From Schizochytrium sp. CCTCC M209059 (taxonomy: Eukaryota > Sar > Bigyra > Thraustochytrida > Thraustochytriidae), in assembly GCA_000818945.1 (NCBI GenBank), contig KN805403.1:67194-131193 (forward strand): a DNA stretch of 64,000 nucleotides, in the 5' to 3' direction. Below, in pieces: positions 10,065 through 20,129 of this stretch; within the stretch, counting starts at the first letter, position 1; every line of letters begins with the position of its first letter. Below the pieces are notes generated by a model, which was not told the origin of the DNA, made no database searches, and was given only the letters and a program-made list of their open reading frames with translations. A program made the translations under genes and the position numbers.

Positions 10065-11629
10065 ATGGCCACGAACGGGTACGAGGACGATTCTCAGGGC
10101 ATCTTCAAAGATTGGCTGTTTACGCTGCCGCACGAGTGTGTGAACCGGCACGAGACCAAACGCGAGTTGCTGGAAAGCGGAGCCAAAATCATCAAAAATG
10201 AGCCATCGGTCTTTAACAAGTACGAGACGGCTATTCATCTCCGGCCCCGGACCTTTACGCGGGAAGAAGCCCTCTCGCAGGGCATGGACAGTACGTTTGA
10301 GACCGCGAGGACCTTTAATTTCTACATTGTTGTATTCTTTGGCCTCTTATAGTGTTCGGATTGGCTAACGTGATACGTCCTCACATTGGCGGCGGCGATG
10401 GTGGTGGTGGTGGTGGTGGTGATGGTGATGTTTGTGGTTGCGACTTGTCGCCCTTTTCTGCATGCCAAACAACAGCAAAACTCGTTGTGGCCATCGAGTA
10501 TGTACGCGAGTCTGTCATGCATCGCATGGCCCTCGATATCGCAAACTTTCGCATCTTCGACGACGACCCTGGGCCCTTGACTCAAGCACCGGACGAGTCA
10601 CAACTTAATGAGGAGGACAGCATGGAGATCGACGATGGGCATCACGCCAAATCGGAGTTGGACGACAAACATTACGGCTCCTCCCTCCCTCAAGAAGGGC
10701 ATCAGCAGGTACCATCGCAGGAAGATCAAATGCAAATGCAAATGCAAGATGTAAAACAAGGCCACCAGCAGGAAGGGCAGCAGCCACAGCAAGAGCAGGT
10801 GCAGCAAGAGCAGCAGGAGGTGGTGCATGATATGCAACAAGAACAAGACCAGCACGTACACGAACGGGGCCAGCAGCAAACTCAAATGACGCCCGTCCGT
10901 GAATCCAGTATGGACAGAGACGAGTCTGGCGTGTCCTCTTCCGTTGGCCGACGTGGCGCTCCTCGTGGCGTGAAAATGAAGTTGTGGACACGTCCGGAAA
11001 TTCAGATTCTGTGCGAGTACATTCAAAAGCAAATCCTCGATGACGATGCCCTCAGCGGCATGAAGGTCTGGAAGCAAGCTGAAGAAGAAAACCTGCTGCC
11101 CGGACGCACTGCACAGTCAATGCGCGAGTGCTACCGACGACGAAATCTCGACAAGGTTGCGCGCGCCGCACTCATTAGCGGCATTGGCACACCAGGCCAG
11201 GCTCCCACGCCTGCGCTTATCAACACGCAGGCCATTATGTCGCAGACCATTACTGAGGGCGCTCCCAATCTCGGTGAGATTGTAGACTTTCTCGAGGAGC
11301 AGACCAAACGCACCACCAAGGAGGTCTTTTGGGCAATTTATCAGACGTCAGGTGACTTTAAGCGTGCGCGCGCGCTCTTGCAGGGTAAGCTTCCCGACTT
11401 TTCAGCCTGGGCGCCGGATGAGGATCAGCTTATTCAGCGCCTTGCAAATGGATTTCGCGCCGCCGCCGCGCAAAATTGCAACTCCGACAACGATCGTCTC
11501 AACGCCATTGTCGCCGCCTGCGCCGAGGTTAGCACGCAAGACCGCCACGATCTTGAGCGCATGCTTTGTGAGCGCAAGCTCGAGGATTGCGCGCATCGCG
11601 CGTTCTTCCTTCGCGAAATGAGTGAATGA
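10065..11629 (+). CDS. RAP1/TERF2IP-like telomere protein (two exons)
   Basis: CDS joins 10065-10290 and 10476-11629 (459 residues). The 185-nt intron has GTACGT donor and AACAG acceptor and keeps frame. Three domains appear in RAP1 order. A BRCT-like domain (about 10-110) is completed only by splicing, which brings KLVVAIEYVRESV and the IANFRIF strand into frame. A Gln/Glu/His-rich linker follows (about 120-230). A Myb-type domain (LWTRPEIQILCEYI to QSMRECYRRRNL) comes next. The C-terminal region has SGDFKRARALL followed by AWAPDEDQL, as in the RAP1 RCT domain. Family members protect telomeres and regulate transcription, usually recruited by a TRF-type partner. Alternatives are another BRCT-Myb protein, but the RCT resemblance favours RAP1. 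Confidence 0.75.
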
Positions 11630-12039
11630 TCTTGCGCGATCTCCTGAGCCCAATCAAAGCCAGCTTAAGAAAATGACTAAGCACAAAATGCATGCGTGAC
11701 TAAAGCACACGCAGATTATCATCACACAAAACACAAAACAAAAGTGTCAAATTATACATTTTTTGTTCTTTGTTTCTTTTCTTTTTCACAAATCGTGGCT
11801 ACCTCGCTTTTTTTTTTCGAAAAAGTCAGGAGAAAAAATTGGTTTGCCTCTTCTCTCTTGTCCAAGGTAAAAGGATTGTGTCTGGTGCTCGCACGACTGA
11901 CCGACTGACTAACCGTTTGACAGTGGTCGTCATTCGTTTTCTCGTGCTGCTCGCTTGCTCGCTCGCTCGGTCGCTCGCTCCCTGATCGGCCAGCTCGTTC
12001 CAATAGTGCACTCATGCTATGTTCTTGCTTGGTAAAGGC
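11630..12039. other. Convergent intergenic region
   Basis: 410 bp between two gene 3' ends, AT-richer than its surroundings, with T-rich tracts at 11758-11815 and GCTCGCTC-type repeats at 11948-11980. No gene seen. Confidence 0.5.
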
Positions 12040-13224
12040 TCATCGCAAATCAATGGGAACGTCGGGAAACTTTTCGCGAAGCATATCAAACATTGCCCGT
12101 TTTTGCGGATTCTTCATTGCTTTTTCCCGCGCTCTCTCGTCGTCCTGCTGCTTTTCAATACTCTGAGCGAGCTCTTGCCTTTGACGCTCAGGGAGCTGTG
12201 CAAGATTTTCGCCCACGTCGCAATCCGTAGTATCGATTTCAGCCTCGCCATCAAAGGCGCTCGACCACCACTCGTACCCCGGCGTCTCCTTGCGCGAAAC
12301 ATTGTCCTTGGTTAGGACTACACACACCCCTCCCTCGCTGGCTTCGTGGTCCCAGTAGCTGTCGTCGACCTTGACCGGGTGCAAAAAGTCTTTATCGATA
12401 ATAATAGTATCGCCATGCGCAAGGCGCAAGTGCTTGCGCGAGATGTCGCATTGGATTGAGGAAGCCGACGCCGCTTCCAGGGGAATAGCCACTGTCAATT
12501 CGCTGACAGTCTGCCCCCACGCGTAGGCATCTAATTTGGCCCCATTCTTGGTTTGACCTTGGGCCTCAGCCCAACTCAGAAATCTTTCCTGCTTTTCTTT
12601 GCGTGCCTTTGCCTCAAGTCGGCGACGCCCTTCCTCCGTGCCACGCTTAAAGGCCTCCTTTGCTTCGGCCTTGTCGCGTGCCGCTTTGACTCTCTTGTAC
12701 TCTTCGCGTAGCTCGCGTGATTTGGGCGCGGCTCGTACGGCTGTCTCTAGGTCCTTGAGGGCATCATGATAGGCCGGCGTTGGCTGCAGCAGGTGCGCCT
12801 TGGCACGTCGAAAGAGGGCCTTTGGGTGATGTGGACGCGCTTCGAGCACGGTGTTGCAACAGTTAATCACCTCCTGGGGTGATTCCAACACGAGGCTAGC
12901 AGCGGCGAGATTGAGAAGCACCGCAACGCGCAAATCCACGAGACTTTCACGTGGGCCATCCTCGGAAACCTCAAGGAGTGCGTCTTCGATGACCGTAAAG
13001 GCTTGTGCATACTTTGCACAAGCGTCCATCGTGCTCGTCTTTCCAAGCGTGTGACCTTGAAAGGTCTTGCCCCGCTGGAAAAGCTCATTGCCTTCCTTTT
13101 TAATCGCCTCCGCTTTAGCCACCACCTCGTTAAGGTTCAAGACGCTCGTCGTGTCAACGTCTTCGCCATCGACAACGCTTTCCTGCCCCTGCCCAGGGTC
13201 CTCGCTCGGAAGCTCCGCAGCCAT
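12040..13224 (-). CDS. TPR and CS/NudC-domain cochaperone-like protein
   Basis: 394 residues from the ATG at 13224; the open frame upstream starts only with GTG. Residues 41-175 form TPR-type helices (KKEGNELFQRG, then NLAAASLVLE and PKALFRRAKAHL). A charged coiled segment follows (176-222). A CS domain of the NudC kind spans about 234-325 (YAWGQTVSELTVAIPL, IQCDISRKHLRL, VKVDDSYWDHE, YEWW). The C-terminal tail resembles the NudC tail (LPERQRQELAQSIEKQQ). NudC proteins are Hsp90-linked cochaperones that stabilise dynein/Lis1 and beta-propeller clients. TPR next to CS is common in Hsp90 cochaperones, but this combination with a NudC tail is less usual. Confidence 0.85.
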   Translation of the reverse strand: MAAELPSEDPGQGQESVVDGEDVDTTSVLNLNEVVAKAEAIKKEGNELFQRGKTFQGHTLGKTSTMDACAKYAQAFTVIEDALLEVSEDGPRESLVDLRVAVLLNLAAASLVLESPQEVINCCNTVLEARPHHPKALFRRAKAHLLQPTPAYHDALKDLETAVRAAPKSRELREEYKRVKAARDKAEAKEAFKRGTEEGRRRLEAKARKEKQERFLSWAEAQGQTKNGAKLDAYAWGQTVSELTVAIPLEAASASSIQCDISRKHLRLAHGDTIIIDKDFLHPVKVDDSYWDHEASEGGVCVVLTKDNVSRKETPGYEWWSSAFDGEAEIDTTDCDVGENLAQLPERQRQELAQSIEKQQDDERAREKAMKNPQKRAMFDMLREKFPDVPIDLR

Positions 13225-13563
13225 GTTGCAAGCGAGCTTGTAGCAGACTTCCACCGGAGCAGAGAGCAAGTTGCTCGCCAGCTGCGTTTCGCTTTCTTGC
13301 GACACCACGCGCGACGCGCCGCGACGCGACGCGACACGTTGTTGTTGTCTGCGTCTCGTGCTTAATGATGTTGTTATTCTCTGCGAGGCTCTATGGTCAA
13401 ACCTCCCGGAAAACCGTCTCGCGAGGACCCCTTCACAACGTAATTCCGGACCTTACTCGACCTTAGTTGTGGAAAGAAGAACTTTGCTTGCTTGCTCGCT
13501 TTGCTTGCTTGCAGAACGTCTCCATCGAGCTTTGGAGGCGCAAGCAAGTTCCGAGCTTGGGAG
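13225..13563. other. Divergent intergenic region
   Basis: 339 bp between the TPR-NudC gene and the small plus-strand gene. A CTTGCTTGCTTGCAG-type stretch lies at 13487-13513, 50-75 nt upstream of the plus-strand ATG. Nothing else seen. Confidence 0.5.
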
Positions 13564-13977
13564 ATGGGAGATTGCCAGAGCCGCGAAAAACAGGGCGACA
13601 ACGGCGAGGCATCGCTGTGGCCGTCGCTGTGGTTCACCCGCTCCAGGGAGCAGTCACAGATGAAAAGCGAAGAGAACCCCGAACTTCGCAGTCTCCAGGT
13701 GCCGTCCGAAAGCGACAAACTGTACAGGGAAGCCTTGTTACAGCTGCAGAGGACAACATCGGCGCAGTCGCCGCCAAGCGAAAGTTTGTTTGCGAAGCTC
13801 GAACGTCAATTTAGCACGCCGCCCACGTCTGGAAATGCGTCGCCGTGTTCTACAACTTCTGCCCCATCCATGTTCTTGCCTTTGCTACCGTCATCACCAC
13901 TTCAGGGCAAAGGCGACGACCAAGCGCCTCAGTATTCTTCTGTTCTTGACCCGCCGACTCAAAACAAGATTGTCTAA
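13564..13977 (+). CDS. Small uncharacterised protein, possible N-myristoylation
   Basis: 137 residues from the ATG at 13564. The N-terminus MGDCQSREKQ has Gly2 and Cys4, the usual arrangement for dual myristoylation and palmitoylation, which would tether it to membranes. The middle is helical and charged (SDKLYREALLQLQR, SLFAKLERQF); the rest is Ser/Pro/Thr-rich and probably disordered. No recognised domain. It fits the gap between two convincing genes and has a CTTGCTTGC-type stretch just upstream, but coding status rests on position and acylation motif only. Confidence 0.5.
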   Translation: MGDCQSREKQGDNGEASLWPSLWFTRSREQSQMKSEENPELRSLQVPSESDKLYREALLQLQRTTSAQSPPSESLFAKLERQFSTPPTSGNASPCSTTSAPSMFLPLLPSSPLQGKGDDQAPQYSSVLDPPTQNKIV

Positions 13978-14090
13978 ATCTCTTTCTCTCTCTTTCTCAT
14001 ATCTTCGGAAGATCATCCCATGTTTTTGTTGTTATGTTGTTCTTTTTCGAGAAGGCATTTTGGATTTGTTGCATCGTCAGCAGATGTAAG

Positions 14091-16088
14091 TTACGATGAC
14101 GATGATGTCGACGACTTGTGCGGCGTGGTCGACATGTTCTCTTCCACAGAGCCCGTCTCTGTTTCCCGTGGCAATTCCGGCGTTTTCTTTCCGGTGGAGA
14201 TTGGCTTCGTCTCTCGCGCTTGCATGGAGTTGTCGGCCTTGGTCTCGTATGAAATGTCGAGGAATTGCTGGAGTTTGCGAGCCTGCGCAGTCGCCCTATG
14301 CACGAGCTCAAAACACGAATGTGCAGGAAGCGTTTGGATAAGGCGTGTGCACGCTGCGTGCGCAAATTTTGGCGGGATATCGATGTCAGTTTCCAAGGTG
14401 AGAATTGAGCTAATGACCTTTCGAACGGCGTCGATTTGTTCCGGCGATTTGTCCTTTTCGTTTTCGAGGTTCTCAAGCATGCGGTGCGCCACAGACAAGA
14501 GGTCGTTACGCGCCTGACCACTAAGCAGCAAGGGGAAAATCGTTGTTTCTCCAAGAACGGCGGCCTGCGCAATGGCAACAGAGTCAAGGCACACGCCAAC
14601 ATAGCCATAGCCGCCCTGCGCAAGGCCTGTATCACGAGAGGCGACATTGGAGAGAATGGAAACCACACAGCAGGCGCGGACGAGCGCAAGCTGCTTGTCG
14701 AGCGTCCATTCGCCCTCAGGGACATAGGCTTGATCGTGCCAGCGCTCCGCACCCAGATGCCAGGGCCATTTGCGCCAGATATAAGGCTGCCAACCCGTCA
14801 TCGAGCTCACATCCTGATACCATTCGGTGGCAATTTCGCCTCTGAAGGCCGGGCCACGGAGAAGAACGGGTACGCCAGCGTGACTCATGGGCACGACAAT
14901 GTCTTTTCCATCGACACCCGTGAGACCCGTGCGCATTGGCACGGCGAGCGGAACATGATAGACTTCTCCATCAGTATCCTCGACGCAAAACGCAAAGCCA
15001 AAGGAAGTCAGCAAAGAGCGGATGCCAATGGTTACCTCGTGTTCATTGTCCTCCGCCACGGCGCGCAGAAAGCCGTCCGGCGTGTCAAAGCGTTGCGTTT
15101 TGCCCCCCAACTCAATTTCGACATGAAAAGGTTCACGTTCATGAGGTTCCGTAGACTTGACGTCGACGTGCTTGCCCGTATAAGGTATCATGTTTGAGGT
15201 GAGCCGATTCATGATGGCGGTAAACAGGCGCGAGGCGGCGCGTTCCTTGGGAGATTCGCGAATGTCGATTCCTGGGGCGCCTCGCATCAGGCCAGGAAGA
15301 TACTTTTCATTCAAGACGTTTGTTTCGTCGTAGCGACGATCCCCTGCCGTCGCGTCGCAGTCGACGATACGGTCTGCAAACTTGTCAAAATCCCGCTGGA
15401 TGTTGAAGGGGTTGGGCAACTCGCCTAGAGGTTCGCGGAAGTTTTTCGAAATGCCATGGTGCAGCTCCTCGACGGGATCAACGACGTCAAGGACAAGCGA
15501 CTGCACGGTCTTGTGCATTGTGACGCTAAGAGCACTCAGCGTGACGGGTGAGATGAGGTTCTGCAGGACCACCTGCACGACCTGCATGGTGAAGTCATCG
15601 AACTTGACGCGATGCTTGTCCGAGACTTGGGGCACGTGACCCAGGAAGGGGAGAAGCATGTCCATGTGGAGGTCACTAAAGAGCGTGACAGCCATCTTGC
15701 GCAGGTCAATGCCACCTGGCACGTGCAGGCTGCGCAAGTAGCTCCTGAGGCTCACCATCTTGACATCGTCCGTTTCATACTTTTCCCATTCTGGGTGCAA
15801 GGCAAGGTAGTCTGACCACATCCTCGCGGGGCTCTTGTCATCGATCATGTTCTTCTTGAGCTCCGTGTACACGGTGGCGCTCCCGTCGGGCCTAGCGTCT
15901 GCGTCGCGCCCATCGCGAACCGCAATGTCCCGAACACTGTCGCGCTTGACGACGATGCGCTCTTCCTCGCGTATGCGCTCGGCTTTACGCTGCAACACCA
16001 GCTTACTCACCACGGCCACGCCGGCGACGCCCCCTGCGGCGGCGAGGGCCCACTTGGCCGCGCCGCGACCCAGGGATGAAGCTCTCAT
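14091..16088 (-). CDS. Uncharacterised 665-residue membrane-anchored protein
   Basis: One long exon with ATG start. Residues 9-31 are hydrophobic (WALAAAGGVAGVAVVSKLVL) preceded by basic residues, consistent with a signal anchor or mitochondrial-type N-terminal anchor. A mostly globular body of about 540 residues follows. It contains a helix-rich region (about 100-235), a beta-rich region with FHVEIELGGKTQRFDTPDG (about 325-345), and a Gly-rich segment GLAQGGYGYVGVCLDSVAIAQ (about 500-520). The last 60 residues are Ser/Thr/Glu low complexity. I do not recognise the family. Length, even composition and lack of repeats make coding status secure. Confidence 0.85.
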   Translation of the reverse strand: MRASSLGRGAAKWALAAAGGVAGVAVVSKLVLQRKAERIREEERIVVKRDSVRDIAVRDGRDADARPDGSATVYTELKKNMIDDKSPARMWSDYLALHPEWEKYETDDVKMVSLRSYLRSLHVPGGIDLRKMAVTLFSDLHMDMLLPFLGHVPQVSDKHRVKFDDFTMQVVQVVLQNLISPVTLSALSVTMHKTVQSLVLDVVDPVEELHHGISKNFREPLGELPNPFNIQRDFDKFADRIVDCDATAGDRRYDETNVLNEKYLPGLMRGAPGIDIRESPKERAASRLFTAIMNRLTSNMIPYTGKHVDVKSTEPHEREPFHVEIELGGKTQRFDTPDGFLRAVAEDNEHEVTIGIRSLLTSFGFAFCVEDTDGEVYHVPLAVPMRTGLTGVDGKDIVVPMSHAGVPVLLRGPAFRGEIATEWYQDVSSMTGWQPYIWRKWPWHLGAERWHDQAYVPEGEWTLDKQLALVRACCVVSILSNVASRDTGLAQGGYGYVGVCLDSVAIAQAAVLGETTIFPLLLSGQARNDLLSVAHRMLENLENEKDKSPEQIDAVRKVISSILTLETDIDIPPKFAHAACTRLIQTLPAHSCFELVHRATAQARKLQQFLDISYETKADNSMQARETKPISTGKKTPELPRETETGSVEENMSTTPHKSSTSSSS

Positions 16089-17253
16089 CGTTGAGATTTC
16101 GTTTTGCGAGTCCTTTGGCCTCTCTTTAAAGGCGAACTGAGACCTTCAACACAACACAACTCAACAAGCATTCTCGCACAACAATAACTACAATAGTCAA
16201 TGGCAAAAAGTCAATCCGTCCGGTCTCAATGCGTGTCAACTCCTTGACAAACGGGGTTGATGGGGGACCTGGCGAGACCCGGACCATTGCGGATACGGTA
16301 ACATGTTGTCGACGCAGGGGCCTGTGAAGATGGTCTCTCACCCGTGTGAAGACCCTCATGTCAATCTCGAAACTCACTCATTATGGGGCAAATCGAGAAA
16401 ATCAGCGAGGAAAAAAAGTCATACAAGCCTTTTCATAGTGGTCGATAGTAAGGTGAACAAGGCTCTCTTTGGGACGACCTGTGAATCGTAGCATCTATTG
16501 TGCTTACTTTGTCAGGCACTGCTCATCCTCGCTCCGCCGCCTTCGTTAGCACTCACTACATCCTCTGAGCTACCGCACCCCCTTCCCCCTCGTCGACTAC
16601 TTTTCGTTGCGGGCACGAGATACCTAACAAGCATTCGGTTGGTGGTTCTTTCTTCGTAGGCCCTGGGATCATCCAGGTTGTGAACCATTCTGCGAAGCTT
16701 GCTCGCTCGCCTCGTGTGATGACATCATCATCATCATCATCATCATTATCTCCACGGATGGTTAATCCTGAACACAGCTTAAAACTCATGGCCACATCAG
16801 CTCGTCAGCCGTCTTTTGGACTGCGCCTTCCTTCCGCGCGCATTCCCGGTCGCGGCTTCACGACGGGCGCCATGCCGTCCTTGATCACTGTGCTCATGGT
16901 TGCCGTAGGTGTTGTTGTTGTTGTTGATGAATGAGTTGGACTCGTGCCGCCTTCACTAAAGCAAGGGGCACGCTAAACGTCTAGGTAGCGTTTCACGAAC
17001 TTGGATATCAAAAGTATGTGGAGTATATCCTATGCGAACGCAAATACACGCCCCGTGCCCCCCCTGGGAGGTGATGGTGCACAGCACGGCAGACCTCGAT
17101 CGGCAGCGCGGCGCAGACCAGCAACGCGCGCGAGCGTAAGCAGGAGCGAGGCGAGGCGAGCGGCAAGCAGACAGGAAACCCGCGGCGGTCCGAGAAAAGC
17201 TTGCTCGCTTCACAGCCTGCTTGCTTGCTCGCGTGAGAGGAAAGGACGCGAAG
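16089..17253. other. Divergent intergenic region
   Basis: 1.17 kb between the orphan gene and dihydroxyacid dehydratase. It holds an ATC trinucleotide run (16721-16747) and, 25-40 nt before the dehydratase ATG, a GCTTGCTTGCTCGC stretch (17218-17232). No ORF or RNA gene I can support. Confidence 0.5.
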
Positions 17254-19041
17254 ATGGCGACCCGAGTCGCGCGACGCAGCGCGGCAGCGCTCGCGCCCAA
17301 CGGAGGTGTTGTGGCGCGCGCGACCGGCGTGCGCGCGCTGTCAAGCGGCGCGGACGGCGAAAGCAAGTCCCTGAACAAGTACAGCCGCGTCATCACGCAG
17401 CCCAAGTCGCAGGGTGCCTCGCAGGCGATGCTCTTTGCCACCGGCATGAATGAGTCGGATATGAGCAAGCCGCAGGTTGGCATCTGCGCCATGTCGTACG
17501 AGGGCAACCCGTGCAACATGGGCCTGTACGAGCTCTCTGAACAGGTCCGGGACAGCGTCCGCGCAGAGGACCTCGTCGGCTTCCGCTTTCACACGATCGG
17601 TGTCAGCGATGGCATCTCCATGGGTACCGACGGTATGCGCTTTAGCCTGCAGAGCCGCGATCTCATTGCTGACTCTATCGAGACCGTCATGGGCGCGCAG
17701 TGGTACGATGCATGCATCACCCTGCCCGGTTGCGACAAGAACATGCCTGGCGCCCTCATCGCCATGGGCCGCCTCAACCGCCCCTCCCTCATGGTCTACG
17801 GTGGTACCATCAAGGCGGGTTGCTCGAGCTCGGGCGAGAAGCTTGATGTTGTTTCTGCCTTCCAGAGCTACGGCCAGATGATCACGGGCCAGATCACCGA
17901 GGAAGAGCGCCAGGATATTGTCCGCCATGCCTGCCCCGGCCCTGGCGCCTGCGGTGGCATGTACACGGCTAACACCATGGCCAGCGCCATTGAGGCCATG
18001 GGCATGAGTCTCCCGTACAGCTCTTGCGCCCCGGCCGAGTCCAAGGCCAAGCAGGACGAGTGTGCCAACGTTGGCAAGGCCATCAAGAAGCTCATCGAGC
18101 TCGACCTCAAGCCGCGCGACATCATGACGCGCGCTGCTTTTGAGAACGCCATTACGCTTGTCATGGCTCTCGGTGGCTCCACCAACGCCGTGCTGCATCT
18201 CCTTGCTATGGCGCGCGCCGTGGACGTCCCGCTTGACATTAACGACTTCAACATTATCGGCGACCGCACCCCGCTTCTTGCCGACATGAAGCCATCTGGC
18301 AAGTACTTTATGGAGGACATTCACCGCATCGGTGGCGTGCCCGCTGTGCTCAAGTACCTGCTTGAGAAGGACATGATCGACGGCTCGTGCATGACCGTCA
18401 CTGGCAAGACCATGGCCGAGAACCTTGCGGAGCTCCCCGGTCTCACCGAGGGACAGGAGGTCATCATGCCCATCGAGAACCCGATCAAGGAGTCTGGTCA
18501 CCTCAACATTCTCTATGGTTCCCTCTCGCCGGGCTCCGCCGTCGCCAAGATCACTGGCAAGGAGGGCATGGAGTTCGAGGGCCCTGCCATCTGCTTTGAC
18601 CACGAGGAAGACATGGTCCAGGCGATCGAGCAGAACCGCATCAAGAAGGGCCATGTCATTGTCATCCGTTACCAGGGTCCCAAGGGTGGCCCTGGTCTTC
18701 CCGAGGGCCTCAAGGCCACCAGCCTTGTCATTGGCGCTGGCCTTGGACCTCACGTTGCTCTCCTCACGGACGGACGCTTCTCGGGCGGCTCGACTGGCTT
18801 TGTTATTGGCCACGTGTGCCCGGAGGCCCAGGAGGGTGGCCCCATTGCCTTTGTGGAGGACGGTGATAAGATCCGCATTGACATCCGCACGCGCACCATG
18901 GACCTCCTTGTTGACGACGACGTGCTCGAGCAGCGCCGCAACGCCTGGACCCCGCCCCCCTTCAAGGTCACCAAGGGTACGCTTTACAAGTACATCAAGA
19001 ATGTCGGACCTGCCTCTGAGGGCTGCATCACCGATGCCTAA
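17254..19041 (+). CDS. Dihydroxyacid dehydratase, mitochondrial
   Basis: 595 residues. It dehydrates 2,3-dihydroxy-isovalerate and 2,3-dihydroxy-3-methylvalerate in valine and isoleucine synthesis, using an iron-sulfur cluster. I chose the ATG at 17254 (GCGAAGATGG context) because the frame upstream starts only with TTG. Residues 1-35 are rich in Arg/Ala/Ser with no acidic residue before Asp34, as for a mitochondrial presequence. The three cluster cysteines are present: Cys87 (GNPCNMG), Cys160 (LPGCDKNMPG) and Cys233 (GACGGMYTANTM). The C-terminal GRFSGGSTGFVIGHVCPEA signature is intact. Its presence implies the organism makes its own branched-chain amino acids. Confidence 0.97.
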   Translation: MATRVARRSAAALAPNGGVVARATGVRALSSGADGESKSLNKYSRVITQPKSQGASQAMLFATGMNESDMSKPQVGICAMSYEGNPCNMGLYELSEQVRDSVRAEDLVGFRFHTIGVSDGISMGTDGMRFSLQSRDLIADSIETVMGAQWYDACITLPGCDKNMPGALIAMGRLNRPSLMVYGGTIKAGCSSSGEKLDVVSAFQSYGQMITGQITEEERQDIVRHACPGPGACGGMYTANTMASAIEAMGMSLPYSSCAPAESKAKQDECANVGKAIKKLIELDLKPRDIMTRAAFENAITLVMALGGSTNAVLHLLAMARAVDVPLDINDFNIIGDRTPLLADMKPSGKYFMEDIHRIGGVPAVLKYLLEKDMIDGSCMTVTGKTMAENLAELPGLTEGQEVIMPIENPIKESGHLNILYGSLSPGSAVAKITGKEGMEFEGPAICFDHEEDMVQAIEQNRIKKGHVIVIRYQGPKGGPGLPEGLKATSLVIGAGLGPHVALLTDGRFSGGSTGFVIGHVCPEAQEGGPIAFVEDGDKIRIDIRTRTMDLLVDDDVLEQRRNAWTPPPFKVTKGTLYKYIKNVGPASEGCITDA

Positions 19042-19331
19042 ACAGTTTTTTCCTGTTTTTATCTCCAAGGCCGACGACGCCTTCTTTGCTCGCGTCGTCC
19101 TCACTAAATAAGTAAAAGCATTGAGTCACTGTCCTCCTTTTCCCTTTCCCCCCTTTACGAACGAGGCGATGTCGTTGCCCGAGAAAAGAGGGGCCTTTGT
19201 TTTGTCTTTCTCTACCCACCCACACTAGCCTCTTGGGTTGTGGTGACTCACCGTCTCTCGCTCACCGCCACGAAACAGCAGCATTGCCAAACAAGCAAAA
19301 CAGAAGCGACCGAAGAACTCGACGCGAGACC

Positions 19332-20129
19332 ATGGCGGCGGAGCCAGGGCGGCGCGAGCATGCGGCGGTACACAGGTTCCTGAAGCGGCAGCTGCAAGAG
19401 CCGCTCGATCAGCGCCTTGATGTGACCGCGCAGGCGCAGCGCGCGGAGATCGCGACTGAGGCGCTTCGCGAGGTGAAGACCAAGTCGCTGGTCCTCGACA
19501 ACGCGCGTCGCGAGCGCAGCAAGCAAGTCGTCAAGGAGGCGGCAGAGCGCAAGATCCTCACGCGGCTGCGTCGCGCGCGACAACCTCATGCGATACGACG
19601 AAAGGCCCTCTCGAATGCGCTGCAAGCATGCAGTCGAGACGAGGATTTCGAGGGACTTCGACAGGCGTGGGTGTCGAGCGCGGCAAGCGTTCACTCTTCA
19701 ATCGCCAAAATCCTTTCTGGCGCAAGAAGTGATTCTGATGATCCCATGGTATCATCATCTCAAGCGAAGGAAGAAGCTAATCTTGTGACGTCGAAGCGAG
19801 ACGATGGCAAGCTTGTTCGCGCAAATGATGCTCTTTCTTGGCACGACCTCGTAGCACGAGAGCAAAGCGTGCGTGCAATTCTGAAAAGGGTGGGCCTTCT
19901 AGGGGCAAAATTGAGTGTTCACATCAAGGCCGGTGGCAAACTTGCAAAGCCTCTCCGCGGCACGGTCATTTATGTTTCCGAAGATGTATTTTATTTGCTT
20001 CGCTCGGGCCGCTCAGGTCGTGTGCATCGTCTTCCTTTGCGCAAGACGCAAGCTCAATTTCAGGCGCCTCTGGATCGGCTTGGTGTGTTTTGGACAGACG
20101 CTGCGCAGCTCGTCAAGGCGGAATTGTAA
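19332..20129 (+). CDS. RNase P/MRP subunit POP4 (Rpp29)-like
   Basis: 265 residues from the ATG at 19332. The last 75 residues look like the Sm-like barrel of Rpp29/POP4: LLGAKLSVHIKA, LRGTVIYVSEDVFYLL, then a short basic loop and strand. The preceding basic helical stretch (about 72-125) corresponds to the helices that contact the RNA and other subunits. POP4 binds the catalytic RNA of RNase P and MRP, acting in tRNA 5' maturation and rRNA processing. The first 60 residues are helical and charged. The similarity is modest, so an unrelated small RNA-binding protein is possible. A strong G-run lies 24 nt after the stop. Confidence 0.58.
   Translation: MAAEPGRREHAAVHRFLKRQLQEPLDQRLDVTAQAQRAEIATEALREVKTKSLVLDNARRERSKQVVKEAAERKILTRLRRARQPHAIRRKALSNALQACSRDEDFEGLRQAWVSSAASVHSSIAKILSGARSDSDDPMVSSSQAKEEANLVTSKRDDGKLVRANDALSWHDLVAREQSVRAILKRVGLLGAKLSVHIKAGGKLAKPLRGTVIYVSEDVFYLLRSGRSGRVHRLPLRKTQAQFQAPLDRLGVFWTDAAQLVKAEL

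Noticed and set aside
17341..19104. 587-codon open frame antisense to dihydroxyacid dehydratase
   Set aside because: A mirror of GC-rich codon usage in a highly expressed gene; composition (His/Arg/Ala/Leu-rich, no domain) is not protein-like and the plus strand is a textbook enzyme.
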